This document shows, in pieces, positions 1-8,700 of a stretch of DNA of 60,225 nt. The notes beneath the pieces are model-generated. The model ran no database searches. It saw nothing but the letters and a program-made list of their open reading frames with translations, and had not been told where the DNA came from. Source of the stretch: Stenotrophomonas maltophilia. Its GTDB lineage: Bacteria; Pseudomonadota; Gammaproteobacteria; Xanthomonadales; Xanthomonadaceae. Positions within the stretch are counted from its first letter, which is position 1; each line of letters starts with the position of its first letter. The stretch lies in NCBI GenBank assembly GCA_002364755.1, contig DEZI01000004.1, positions 1 to 60,225 of the forward strand, in the 5' to 3' direction. The position numbers were made by a program, and so were the translations under genes.

Positions 1-275
1 CTTTTCCGCGGTTGTTGGGTATCTGCAAAAAGCATCCACGCATGGCGTGGCTCTACTGCGTCCCGCATGCATTGCGGTAGCGCCGGGCCGTGCCCGGCGG
101 CTTTTCTGCGGTTGTTGGGTGTCTGCAAAAAGCATCCACGCATGGCGTGGCTCTACTGCGGCCTGTACGCATTCCGGTAGCGCCGGGCCGTGCCCGGCGG
201 CTTTGCTGCGGCTGTTGGGTATCTGCAAAAAACTTCCGCGCATGGCGTGGCTCTACTGCGGTGCGCGCGGTGCGG
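1..275. repeat. 100-bp tandem array of paired SMAG/REP palindromes
   Basis: The sequence repeats with an exact 100-bp period, with units starting at 1, 101 and 201; the third unit decays after about 256 and the array may continue left of the window. Each full unit carries two oppositely oriented GTAG palindromes: one reading GTAGAGCCACGCCATGCGTGGAT on the minus strand (34-56, 134-156, 234-256) and one reading GTAGCGCCGGGCCGTGCCC on the plus strand (77-100, 177-200). These match the SMAG type of REP sequence known from Stenotrophomonas maltophilia. Short open frames here run through the repeats on both strands and are not credible genes. Confidence 0.9.
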
Positions 276-566
276 CTTGAATGTCGCAATTGACCAGCGT
301 CGTCGCTACACCCTCCGCTCTGCAATGCATTTAATTGCATTCTTGATTGAGGAAAGTTGTATCTCTCGAAATATTTGATTGCTTTCAAGAATTGCGCTTA
401 ACAGGCCCACATTTAGGAATCGTTGAATAGATTCGGAAGCCAGAGAATTCCTACCATTCTTCCCGTCACCTCCCCACCCACCACGGGCTTGGTGACGCTC
501 CCCTCCCTCCCTCCTTCCTCCGGGAGGGGAGCTTCTTCCTTTCATTGTCCGAGAGAGACAACACCG
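276..566 (+). other. non-coding leader upstream of the fimbrial operon
   Basis: This stretch has no credible gene. It is more AT-rich than its surroundings between about 320 and 400, as expected for a promoter region. It contains an inverted repeat AATGCA-N6-TGCATT at 324-341 that could be an operator. A strong C/G-rich hairpin (listed separately) lies just before the first fimbrial gene. I cannot place the promoter with confidence. Confidence 0.5.
498..531 (+). promoter_or_regulatory. strong hairpin in the fimbrial operon leader, possible attenuator
   Basis: CTCCCCTCCC at 498-507 pairs perfectly with GGGAGGGGAG at 522-531, leaving a 14-nt pyrimidine loop. The hairpin is followed by CTTCTTCCTTTC and lies 35 nt before the pilin ATG. 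It could act as a leaky terminator or as a stabilising 5' hairpin for an abundant pilin message. The role is inferred from position only. Confidence 0.45.
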
Positions 567-1064
567 ATGAATACGTTCCTGAAGAAGTCCGCGCTTGCTG
601 CAGCGCTGGCCACCGCTTCGCTGTCCGCGAATGCTGCCGAGTCCCACATCACCGTCTACACCAATGTGGATATGAGCCTGGCCCTGCTGAAGGAAGACGG
701 AAGTGCACTGCCTGATGAAATCGCACTGACCCACCAGCCTGGCCTTGGCCTGCGCCCGCACACCGAACGTGTGCGCATCTTCACCAATGCCGAAGACAAG
801 GACGTGGAAATCCGATTGGGGTCCGCACCTTCGCTGGTTCATACCGAAGGAAAGGGCGTGCCGGTACCGCTGAAGGTGTCGCTCAATAATACGGTGCTGA
901 CCGATGCCGCCCAGGATTTCTTGGCCTCGGATATCTTCGACGGCGCCATCGAGGGCCGTTCGATCATCATGCCGTTGCAGATCGCGCAGACCACGCAGGC
1001 TCCCATCCCGACCGAGGGCCGGTTCGAGGGCATGGTTAGCGTCATCATGGCGCAGAAGCCGTAA
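567..1064 (+). CDS. CS1-type fimbrial major subunit (CfaB/CblA family)
   Basis: This predicted 165-residue secreted protein begins MNTFLKKSALAAALATASLSANA, a clear Sec signal peptide ending in AxA, then a mature domain starting about AESHITVYTNVD. Size, the lack of cysteines and the mature sequence fit the major pilin of alternate chaperone-usher (class 5, CS1/CFA/I, cable-pilus) fimbriae, which polymerise by donor-strand exchange. The start at 567 is chosen because it opens the signal peptide and follows GAGAGA; the reading frame stays open further upstream but adds an implausible tail. It is the first gene of an operon with usher, tip adhesin and chaperone, so it is probably the shaft subunit. 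Family assignment is by motif and context. Confidence 0.85.
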   Translation: MNTFLKKSALAAALATASLSANAAESHITVYTNVDMSLALLKEDGSALPDEIALTHQPGLGLRPHTERVRIFTNAEDKDVEIRLGSAPSLVHTEGKGVPVPLKVSLNNTVLTDAAQDFLASDIFDGAIEGRSIIMPLQIAQTTQAPIPTEGRFEGMVSVIMAQKP

Positions 1065-1125
1065 GGGAGCGCTTCGCATCACCTGTGCCGGCCCTATCCC
1101 GGGCCGGCCTCTGCAGGCAGCATCA

Positions 1126-3846
1126 ATGAACGTTCACGCACCCGCCCTGACCCGGCTGGCGGTGGCGCTTGCCTTGTCGTTGGCCACGCCGCTGGTCGCG
1201 GCGCGCAGCGTGCCCGCAGGTTTCGAAGATCTGGTAGAAGGCCAGACCGAGCAGTTGGACATACGTCTGTTCAGCCGTTCGGCGGGGCTTTCGCCGGTGC
1301 ACGTCACCTTGGAACACGTGCGGCTGGAAGATCCCGCGCGCGTGCTGCAGGCGCTTGACCTTTCCGCCGAAGCGCAAGCTGCGCTGCTGCCGGCACTGTC
1401 GCAGCCACTGCTGCGCAACAGCCACCTGGCCTGTCGTTTTGGCGGGGCCGAGGCCGGGTGCGGGTACCTCGACCCGCCCGACGATCCCACTGCCGTGCGT
1501 GCGGTGTATGACGAAGGCGAGGGCGCGGTGCGCCTGTTCGTCGCCAGGCAGTGGATCACAGGCGAACCCGCAAACGATCGCTACCACCGCGTCAGCAGCG
1601 ATGCGGAAAACGCCTTCCTGCATCAGCAGACCGTCAACCTCAGTGGCGGCCGTGGCAACCAGACGCTCACCGCGCAGGGCGCCGGTGCACTCGGCCTGTT
1701 CCAGCGCGGCCACCTGGCGGTGGACTGGAACTTCAATCGCCAGCAGTACCGCAACGGTGCAAGCCGCCAGCAGTTCCAGTTCGACAACGCCTACTACCGC
1801 CATGACCTGGGCCAGCAGCACTACCTGCAGGCCGGACGCATGGACCGGCGCAACCTGTCCAGCCCACAGGGCGGCACCTTCAGTTTCAGCATGCTGCCGA
1901 TGGACCGCTTCGCCGGCCTGCGCATCGGCACCACGCAGGCGTACGTGGACACCGACGCCGCCGTGCAGGCCAATCCGCTGACCGTGCTGCTGGCGCGCGA
2001 CGCGCGCGTGGACGCCTTCGATGGTGAGCGCCTGCTGCAGACCTTCTACCTGCAGGGTGGGATCAACGAACTGGATACCCGTCGGTTTCCGTTTGGCACC
2101 TACACCGTCACCCTGCGCATCTACGAAGACGGCGTGCTGGTGCGAAGCGAGCAGGCGCCGTTCGACAAAGGCGGCGACTGGGCCAACAGCAGCATGCAGT
2201 GGTTCGCGCAGGGCGGACGCCGCAACGAGCGCCGCAGTGACCGTTTCGATGGTGAGATGGCCCTGATGGCTGGCCTGCGCGTGCCGTTCGGGCGCGACAT
2301 GTCCGCAACGGCAGGTGTTGCCGACCTGGGCGGCTTCAGCTACGGCGAACTGCGCCTGGACCTGCGCCGGGTGATGGCCACCCAGGAAGTGCGGGCCAGT
2401 TTCAGCGGCCTGCGGGGCAGCGATGGCAGCACGGGGCAGCAGCATCAGCTGTCCTACCGCCGCACGGCCTCGTGGAACGTCTATCACCAGCGCCTGCGCG
2501 GGCAGGCGTGCACCTTCGACGATGACGCCCGCGACCGCTTGGGCTGTGCCGATTCGCTCAGTGCCTCGATGTCGCTGCCGGTGGCCGGTGGCAACGCCTA
2601 CGTCGCCTATACCCGCCGCCAGACCTGGAGCCGCGGCACGCTGCTGGGCGGGGACGACGAAGACCCCATGGCCGCGCTGGACCCGCTGTTGCCATGGGCG
2701 CCGCGCTACAGCCGCGAACCGCGCCTCAGCCGCACCTGGCAGGCCAGCTACAGCCGGGTGCAGCGGTGGCAGGAATTCAGCGTGTCCACGCGCGTCGGCG
2801 TGTGGCAGCAGCATACCCAGAACCGTCTTGCGGCCGACCGTGACCGCGGCATCTACCTCAACCTCACCCTGGCCCGGCTGCAGCGCCGCGACCTGGGCAC
2901 TTCGCAACGGCGCTACAGCATGGATATCCGCCAACCGCAGCATGCGCGGCCCGACGTCAATTACGGCGCCACGCAGACCCTGCGCCAGGACGTGGACGCG
3001 CAGTACCGCGAGGCCACGTTGGATCTGCGCGGCAACAACAGCGACCGCTACAGCGCCTCGCTCGGCGGGCAACTGCAGAACAGCATCGGTCACACCGGCG
3101 TGAACATCGCGCGCTACCAGCAGCCGGGCCGCAGCGAGATGGCCTACAGCGCCACCCACAGTTCCGGACTGGCGCTGGGCCGGCGCGGCCTTTACTGGGG
3201 CGGCGGCATGGGCGCTGAAGCCGGCCTGGCCGTGCAGGTGGACGACGTGGACGACATTGAACTGAGCGGCGTCGCCGCCGAACTGAAGGTGGGTGGCCTG
3301 CGCCGCCAGCGCCTGGCGCTGGGAGAGCGCCGCCTGCTGCCACTGGTGGCCTACCAGACGCACCGCGCCGATGTGCAGGACGCCAGTGCACTGGACAGCG
3401 ACGCGGCCATCCGCGTGGCCGGCATCGTCAGCGCCCGCCCCATATTCCTCACCCCGGGGCGCCTGATGCGCCTGCCGGTGCCGATTGAAGTGACCTACAC
3501 CTTCATTGGCAATGCACGCGACATCGCCGGCGCACCGCTGCACGGTGCCCGCATTCTCAATGCACCGGTGCCCGGCACGGGCGCGCAGGGGGGCTTCGTG
3601 GCCGAATTCCCGCGGCGCGAGCGCGTGTTGTACCTGCTGCAGAACGACCGCCTGCTGCACTGCCCGTTGAAGGTACGCGAGCGGCGCAGCGTGGTGATGC
3701 TGGTGGGCCCGGTGCAGTGCGAGCCGTTGGCGGTGGCGCAGTTGCCCGCGGAGATCCGCCAGCAGGCGCGGGTGACGCGGCTGTTGCAGGAGCAGGCGCT
3801 GATTGCCGCTACGCCACAGACGGCCGCTGCGGGAGGTGTGCCATGA
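1126..3846 (+). CDS. fimbrial outer-membrane usher, TcfC/CfaC-like
   Basis: This 906-residue protein starts with a signal peptide (MNVHAPALTRLAVALALSLATPLVAARS) and continues as a long beta-rich chain with many alternating aromatic and polar strands, as expected for a 24-stranded usher pore with plug and periplasmic domains. Length and content fit the alternate-family ushers that export and assemble CS1-type pili. The frame is open back to about 904, but that would overlap the pilin gene and lacks a signal peptide, so the ATG at 1126 is preferred. It lies 61 bp after the pilin gene, and its stop overlaps the adhesin start (ATGA), indicating translational coupling. It receives chaperone-bound subunits in the periplasm and threads them to the cell surface. 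Confidence 0.85.
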   Translation: MNVHAPALTRLAVALALSLATPLVAARSVPAGFEDLVEGQTEQLDIRLFSRSAGLSPVHVTLEHVRLEDPARVLQALDLSAEAQAALLPALSQPLLRNSHLACRFGGAEAGCGYLDPPDDPTAVRAVYDEGEGAVRLFVARQWITGEPANDRYHRVSSDAENAFLHQQTVNLSGGRGNQTLTAQGAGALGLFQRGHLAVDWNFNRQQYRNGASRQQFQFDNAYYRHDLGQQHYLQAGRMDRRNLSSPQGGTFSFSMLPMDRFAGLRIGTTQAYVDTDAAVQANPLTVLLARDARVDAFDGERLLQTFYLQGGINELDTRRFPFGTYTVTLRIYEDGVLVRSEQAPFDKGGDWANSSMQWFAQGGRRNERRSDRFDGEMALMAGLRVPFGRDMSATAGVADLGGFSYGELRLDLRRVMATQEVRASFSGLRGSDGSTGQQHQLSYRRTASWNVYHQRLRGQACTFDDDARDRLGCADSLSASMSLPVAGGNAYVAYTRRQTWSRGTLLGGDDEDPMAALDPLLPWAPRYSREPRLSRTWQASYSRVQRWQEFSVSTRVGVWQQHTQNRLAADRDRGIYLNLTLARLQRRDLGTSQRRYSMDIRQPQHARPDVNYGATQTLRQDVDAQYREATLDLRGNNSDRYSASLGGQLQNSIGHTGVNIARYQQPGRSEMAYSATHSSGLALGRRGLYWGGGMGAEAGLAVQVDDVDDIELSGVAAELKVGGLRRQRLALGERRLLPLVAYQTHRADVQDASALDSDAAIRVAGIVSARPIFLTPGRLMRLPVPIEVTYTFIGNARDIAGAPLHGARILNAPVPGTGAQGGFVAEFPRRERVLYLLQNDRLLHCPLKVRERRSVVMLVGPVQCEPLAVAQLPAEIRQQARVTRLLQEQALIAATPQTAAAGGVP

Positions 3847-4967
3847 GGTGGGGTTGGGTGTTGGTGTTGGTTGGGTTGGTGGCGGGGGTGCCGGAGGCTT
3901 GGGGGCAGAGGCCGCCGGAGACGCATCCGGCAAGTTCCATTCAGGACATCGTGATGAGTTGGGATAGGTCGGCGCTGCCGGGGGATGTGCAGCTGTGGGC
4001 ACCACGCACCGTGTTGGCATACGACAGCACAGCGCCCTTCCCGTATGCCGTTGCTCATCTGACATGTACGTCCTCCAGTAATCCAGTGAATGGCATGTGC
4101 CCTGAATCTGGACAGCCCAAGCCAGCGTCGGGAGATGGGGAAATCTCGCTCTTGATGGTGGAGTCGCGCTCAGGAATGCAGGCGACCGTTGCGCTTTTGG
4201 GTAGCTCGCTACGTCCTGCGTCTGGCACTTCTTGCTGGTCAAATTATTGGCCAGGAGTAGAAAGTCCGCTTTGGACAGCAAGTCTCGACACTTGCGGAAG
4301 GCATCAGGCCGCGGGGATCGGCACAAAGTTGGTAATCCCTGGAGAGCGACTGGCACAGCTGGTAGCTGGACACTGGAAAGCCAAGCTGATCCTCAGAATG
4401 CATACCACTATCGGCTCTGCTCCGGTGGCCACTTACGCGTTTAACTTTGACTTCACCATTACCGATCACAACGCCGCCTCGATCTACTTTCCGCAGTACG
4501 AGAGCGCCACACCGCTAGTCAACCTCGACGCCCGCTTCGACCCCGTCCGCCAGACCATTGGTGGGCGCGTGGTCGTGGACATGTGCCTGTATGACGGTCT
4601 GGGCTCGCAGGCATCGTTCCTCGGCGTCACCGCACGTCATACCAGTTCACGTGCACCCGGACCCACCGGCTTTGCGTTGTGGCACGAAACGCCCGGCAAC
4701 ACAGACAGCCAGCGCCTGGACTACACGGTCAGTCTCGACCACAGCGGTGCAGATGTTGCGCTGGCCAATGGCGTTGAAACCGAACTGCACGGCATCGACA
4801 GCGCCCGCCTGCGGCTGGTGTTGCTGCCTGGCATGAGCCAGCCGGTCTTCTGTGTGCCCACCCCCATGACGCTGGACATGCCACGGGTACCGGTGTCCGG
4901 AAAGCAGTCCGGCGTCTATTGGGGCGATCTGACCATCGAGCTCCGTGTGCCCACTTCCTCACCCTGA
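3843..4967 (+). CDS. fimbrial tip adhesin/minor subunit, CfaE/CblD-like
   Basis: This 374-residue secreted protein (signal peptide MRWGWVLVLVGLVAGVPEAWG) is more than twice the length of the pilin and contains several cysteines (TCTSSS, GMCPES, TSCWSN, DTCGRH, DMCLYD, FCVPTP). A two-domain tip adhesin, with an N-terminal lectin-like domain plus a C-terminal pilin domain, is the expected product at this operon position in CS1-type systems (cooD, cfaE, cblD). The start codon overlaps the usher stop. The central part (about 4050-4480) has noticeably lower GC and less biased codons than the flanks, suggesting that the receptor-binding half has been exchanged or is under diversifying selection. 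Receptor specificity cannot be read from sequence. Confidence 0.75.
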   Translation: MRWGWVLVLVGLVAGVPEAWGQRPPETHPASSIQDIVMSWDRSALPGDVQLWAPRTVLAYDSTAPFPYAVAHLTCTSSSNPVNGMCPESGQPKPASGDGEISLLMVESRSGMQATVALLGSSLRPASGTSCWSNYWPGVESPLWTASLDTCGRHQAAGIGTKLVIPGERLAQLVAGHWKAKLILRMHTTIGSAPVATYAFNFDFTITDHNAASIYFPQYESATPLVNLDARFDPVRQTIGGRVVVDMCLYDGLGSQASFLGVTARHTSSRAPGPTGFALWHETPGNTDSQRLDYTVSLDHSGADVALANGVETELHGIDSARLRLVLLPGMSQPVFCVPTPMTLDMPRVPVSGKQSGVYWGDLTIELRVPTSSP

Positions 4968-4984
4968 CCCAACGGGAACCTGCC

Positions 4985-5680
4985 ATGAAAACCCCCCGTT
5001 TCTATCTGTTGCCGCTGCCCCTGCTGCTGGCATTGCCGGCGCACGCCAACCTCACGGTGCACCCGATGCGTTCGACGGTGGATGGCAAGCGCGCCACCCA
5101 GATCCGCATCTATTCGCAGTCCACCCAGCCCCAATACATCCAGGCAACGCTGCGCCGCATCGACGATCCGGCCGGCCCGGATGAACACGAAGTCGAGGTG
5201 GAGCCGAGCCAAGCCGCCATCGCCATCACCCCCGGCAAGTTCGCGCTCAGTGGGGGCGGCAATCGCTTGATCCGGGTGATTCCGCTGCAGCCCGTGGAGC
5301 GCGAAACGGCGTACCGCGTGTACTTCGAAGGCGTGCGCGGGCCGGATGCAGGCGGGCCGATGACCGGCGAGGGGGCACAAGCCAGCGTGGGCGTGAACCT
5401 GGTATGGGGTGCGTTGGTGAACGTGCTGCCCGCCGGCGGTGAAGCCGTGCCGCGCGTACAGGGCCAGACACTGCGCAACGACGGCACCCTGCGGATGGGT
5501 GTCACCAGCATCGCCGACTGCGACGGCAGCCGCTGCACCGCCCATGACGTGTCCCGCAGCCTGTACCCGGGCAGTGCCATGCCGCTGCCTTTCACCGTTA
5601 CCCCCGGCCACACCGTGCAGCTGCGCTACCGCCTCACCCGCGACGGTTTCCGCGAACACGTACAGACACTGGCCCCCTGA
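4985..5680 (+). CDS. fimbrial periplasmic chaperone
   Basis: The predicted 231-residue protein has a signal peptide (MKTPRFYLLPLPLLLALPAHA) and two immunoglobulin-like halves typical of pilus chaperones. The first starts NLTVHPMRSTVDGKRATQIRIYS and continues with LIRVIPLQPVERETAYRVYF, resembling the donor G1-strand region. The chaperone binds unfolded pilin subunits in the periplasm and delivers them to the usher. It lies 17 bp after the adhesin gene, with the ATG at 4985 following AACGGGAACC. The chaperone gene is last here; in the classic CS1, CFA/I and cable-pilus operons it is first. No obvious terminator separates it from the adhesin gene 66 bp downstream. Confidence 0.8.
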   Translation: MKTPRFYLLPLPLLLALPAHANLTVHPMRSTVDGKRATQIRIYSQSTQPQYIQATLRRIDDPAGPDEHEVEVEPSQAAIAITPGKFALSGGGNRLIRVIPLQPVERETAYRVYFEGVRGPDAGGPMTGEGAQASVGVNLVWGALVNVLPAGGEAVPRVQGQTLRNDGTLRMGVTSIADCDGSRCTAHDVSRSLYPGSAMPLPFTVTPGHTVQLRYRLTRDGFREHVQTLAP

Positions 5681-5746
5681 TCCCAGCGCTCGCCGGGCAC
5701 GAGTCGCGGCGGGTGCCTTCACTTTTCACCGTTGAGGAACTTATCC

Positions 5747-8700
5747 ATGAACAAGATCTATCGCCGACTCTGGTCCACTGCCCGGCAATGCTGGGTGGTG
5801 GCAAGCGAGCTGTCGGCCCCCCGCGGCAAGGCCAGCCAGGCCGTGGCTGCAACGCTGCTGGCTGTTTCCGCGCTGGCGGCCTCACCCAGTGCCTTGGCGG
5901 CCGCGCAGGAGGGTGAGGATGAAGCGGCCTTCGACAACACGCAGCTGGCGTGGGCCCTGCAGGCGGCCTTCGGTGCGCGAATCATCTCTGCATCTTCAGC
6001 AGTGCCCTCCGCTGTCGGCGCGTTGAGCAAGGTCCACACCCAGCTTGCACTGACCACCGATGACAACTACCGCGATGCGACCGTGAGCGGGAATCACCTG
6101 GTGGTCCTTGGGTCGAGATCGACACTCTCCGGCAACCAATCGGTCGCCTACGGCAGTTACATCACCAGCCAAGGCGACAACAATACTGCCATTGGCTTCG
6201 GCGTCCAGATCACCGGCGGCGGTTATGCGACCGGAGTTGGATCGGGTGCGGTGGCTCACGGTATTGGTACTACCGCAATCGGAAATCGTGCCATTGCACA
6301 GACGGAGAATTCCATCGCGGTCGGCAGCGGGTCGGCCACCGCCGCCGGCGCGGGGGTCTCTAGGATCGCCATCGGCGGAGATGCCTATGCAGGCTCTTCG
6401 GGGTACACCGGCGCTATCGCACTTGGCGGGGCGTCCCGCGCTGAATATGACGGCGTGGCCGTGGGGCACGCGGCAAAAGTTACCGCGAGCAAGGCGCAGG
6501 CGCTGGGCCGTAACGCTACGGCCACGGCTGAAGGGGCCATGGCACTGGGCGCAGATGCGAGGGCCACTGGCAACAGCGGTATCGCTCTAGGACGAGATGC
6601 GCAGGCGCTCGGCCGTCAGTCATTCGCGCTGGGGCAGTCTGCACGTGCAGATGGCTGGGCATCCCTTGCCATGGGAGCCGGCGCACGTTCCAGGGCCGAA
6701 GGCGGTCTGGCCTTCGGTTACGAGGCGCAGATATCGAATGCGGACGCCAAGAAGTCCGTCGCACTGGGCGAAAAGGCCAACGCCAGCCATGCCAATGCTG
6801 TCGCACTGGGTGCCGGCTCGGTCACGACCGGGGTCAACCAGATTTCCGTGGGCACCAGTTCATCCAGGCGCAAGATCGTGAATGTCGCTGATGGCACGGT
6901 CAGCGCTTCCAGTGCCGACGCAGTGACTGGGCGGCAATTGTTCGCCACCGACCAGAAGCTGGATGCCGCAGGACGCGCATTGGCGACCGGCAACGTCATT
7001 GATGCCAATAAGAGGGCCAGCGCGAGCGGCAACCTCGCCCTGGCGGTGGGCCAGAGTGCCAACGCCAACGGCGTTGCCGCATTGGCAGTAGGGCACATGG
7101 CTGTCGCCAGAGGCGGTAATGCCATCGCGATAGGCAGCGCGTCGGACGCAACGGCCGAGTTTGCCGTTGCGCTGGGTGGCAACGCCGAGGCGGCGCACAG
7201 GAATTCGGTAGCGCTTGGTGAGAAATCCGTCACTACGGGTGCACAGCAGGTGTCCGTTGGCAATGCGACGATGAAGCGAAAGATCGTCAACGTCGCGGAC
7301 GGGACAGTGGGTGCCGGCAGCAGTGATGCCGTGACGGGCAGTCAGCTGCATGCAACCGAGACCCGGGTTACGACGAACAGGAATGCTGCCACCGCCGCCC
7401 AGGCGTCAGCCAACCAGGCACTTTCTGACACGCGGCTGCTCAATGGCCTGCTCGGGCAGACGGCGGTTGGTGGCAGCGTTCGACTGGGCGCCGAGAACAC
7501 CGGTACCGTGCTGGATGTGAGCAACAAGGCCAACGTCAATCGAAAGGTGAGCGGAGTGGCCGATGGCGCACTTACCACCGCCAGCACGGACGCGGTCAAT
7601 GGCAAACAGCTGCTTGATACCAACAACAGCGTTACCACCGCGCAGAACACCGCCACCATCGCGCAGAACACGGCCACCAGTGCGCGGACCACGGCCGAGA
7701 GCGCTGTGGCCAAGGCTGACGTGCTGGGTGGCCTGGTGGGCCAGGTGGCCGCCAATGGCAACATCCGGCTGGGTGCTGAGAACACCGGCGGGTTGATTGA
7801 TGTCGCGAACAAGAATGGGGGCAACCGCCGCATCAGTAATGTTGCGGAAGGCACGGTATCCAACGGAAGCGCGGATGCGGTGACGGGCCATCAGTTGTAT
7901 ACCACCAATAACATCGTGCGGGTACAGGGAGAGACGCTTGCCGCCTACGGTGTCCAGCTTTCACACCACGACGGGCGGATCGCCGGCAATCTCGATGAGC
8001 TGCAGAAGCTGCGTGCTGAGTTCGAGGACTTCGATCCGGATCTGGATGGGGTGGTGAAGTTCGATGCTGGCGGCAACATAGACGTCGGTGGCGGTAGGGT
8101 GACTGGCATTGCTGCGGGGGATATCAGCTCAGCGGGTAGCGCTGATGCGGTAAATGGTGGGCAGTTGTTCTCGACTAATCAGCGGGTCAGTGAACTTGAA
8201 AGAGAGTCCAGGCTCGCTGCCTTCGGAGCAGAAGCAGGCGCAGAGGATGCCGAATCTGGAAATTTCGGTGTCGCAATTGGTAATGGGGCTCAGGCAGCCC
8301 TCAAAACCGACGGTGGAACAGCCATCGGTAGCTTCTCTAGTGCTCTAGGTGAAAACTCGGTCGCAGTTGGACGGGGCGCTTTGGTAGAGGAGGCCGCGAC
8401 CCTTGGTTTTGCGCTTGGCACCGCTGCGAAGGTGCAAGGCGCGCAGGGCGTGGCGTTGGGGACCTATGCTAGGGTTGAGAATGCTGCTACGGGGTCTGTC
8501 GCACTTGGTGCTTACTCTGAGGCCAGCGAGAGAGATGTGGTCTCCGTAGGAAATCAAACCAATAAGCGCAAGATCGTGAACATGGCGCGAGGCGGCAGGG
8601 CCGACGATGGCGCGACGGTCGGCCAAATCTCCGACACCCTGTCATTGCTAGGTGGTGGTGCGGTGGTCAACTCCAGCGGCGACGTCATAGCACCCACCTA

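Noticed and set aside
1..300. Possible CRISPR array from regular repeats
   Set aside because: Repeat and spacer are both conserved between units, the 100-bp period is SMAG-based, and no cas gene is present.
1123..4356. 1077-codon open frame on the minus strand
   Set aside because: It is antisense to the usher and adhesin genes and has no recognisable domain.
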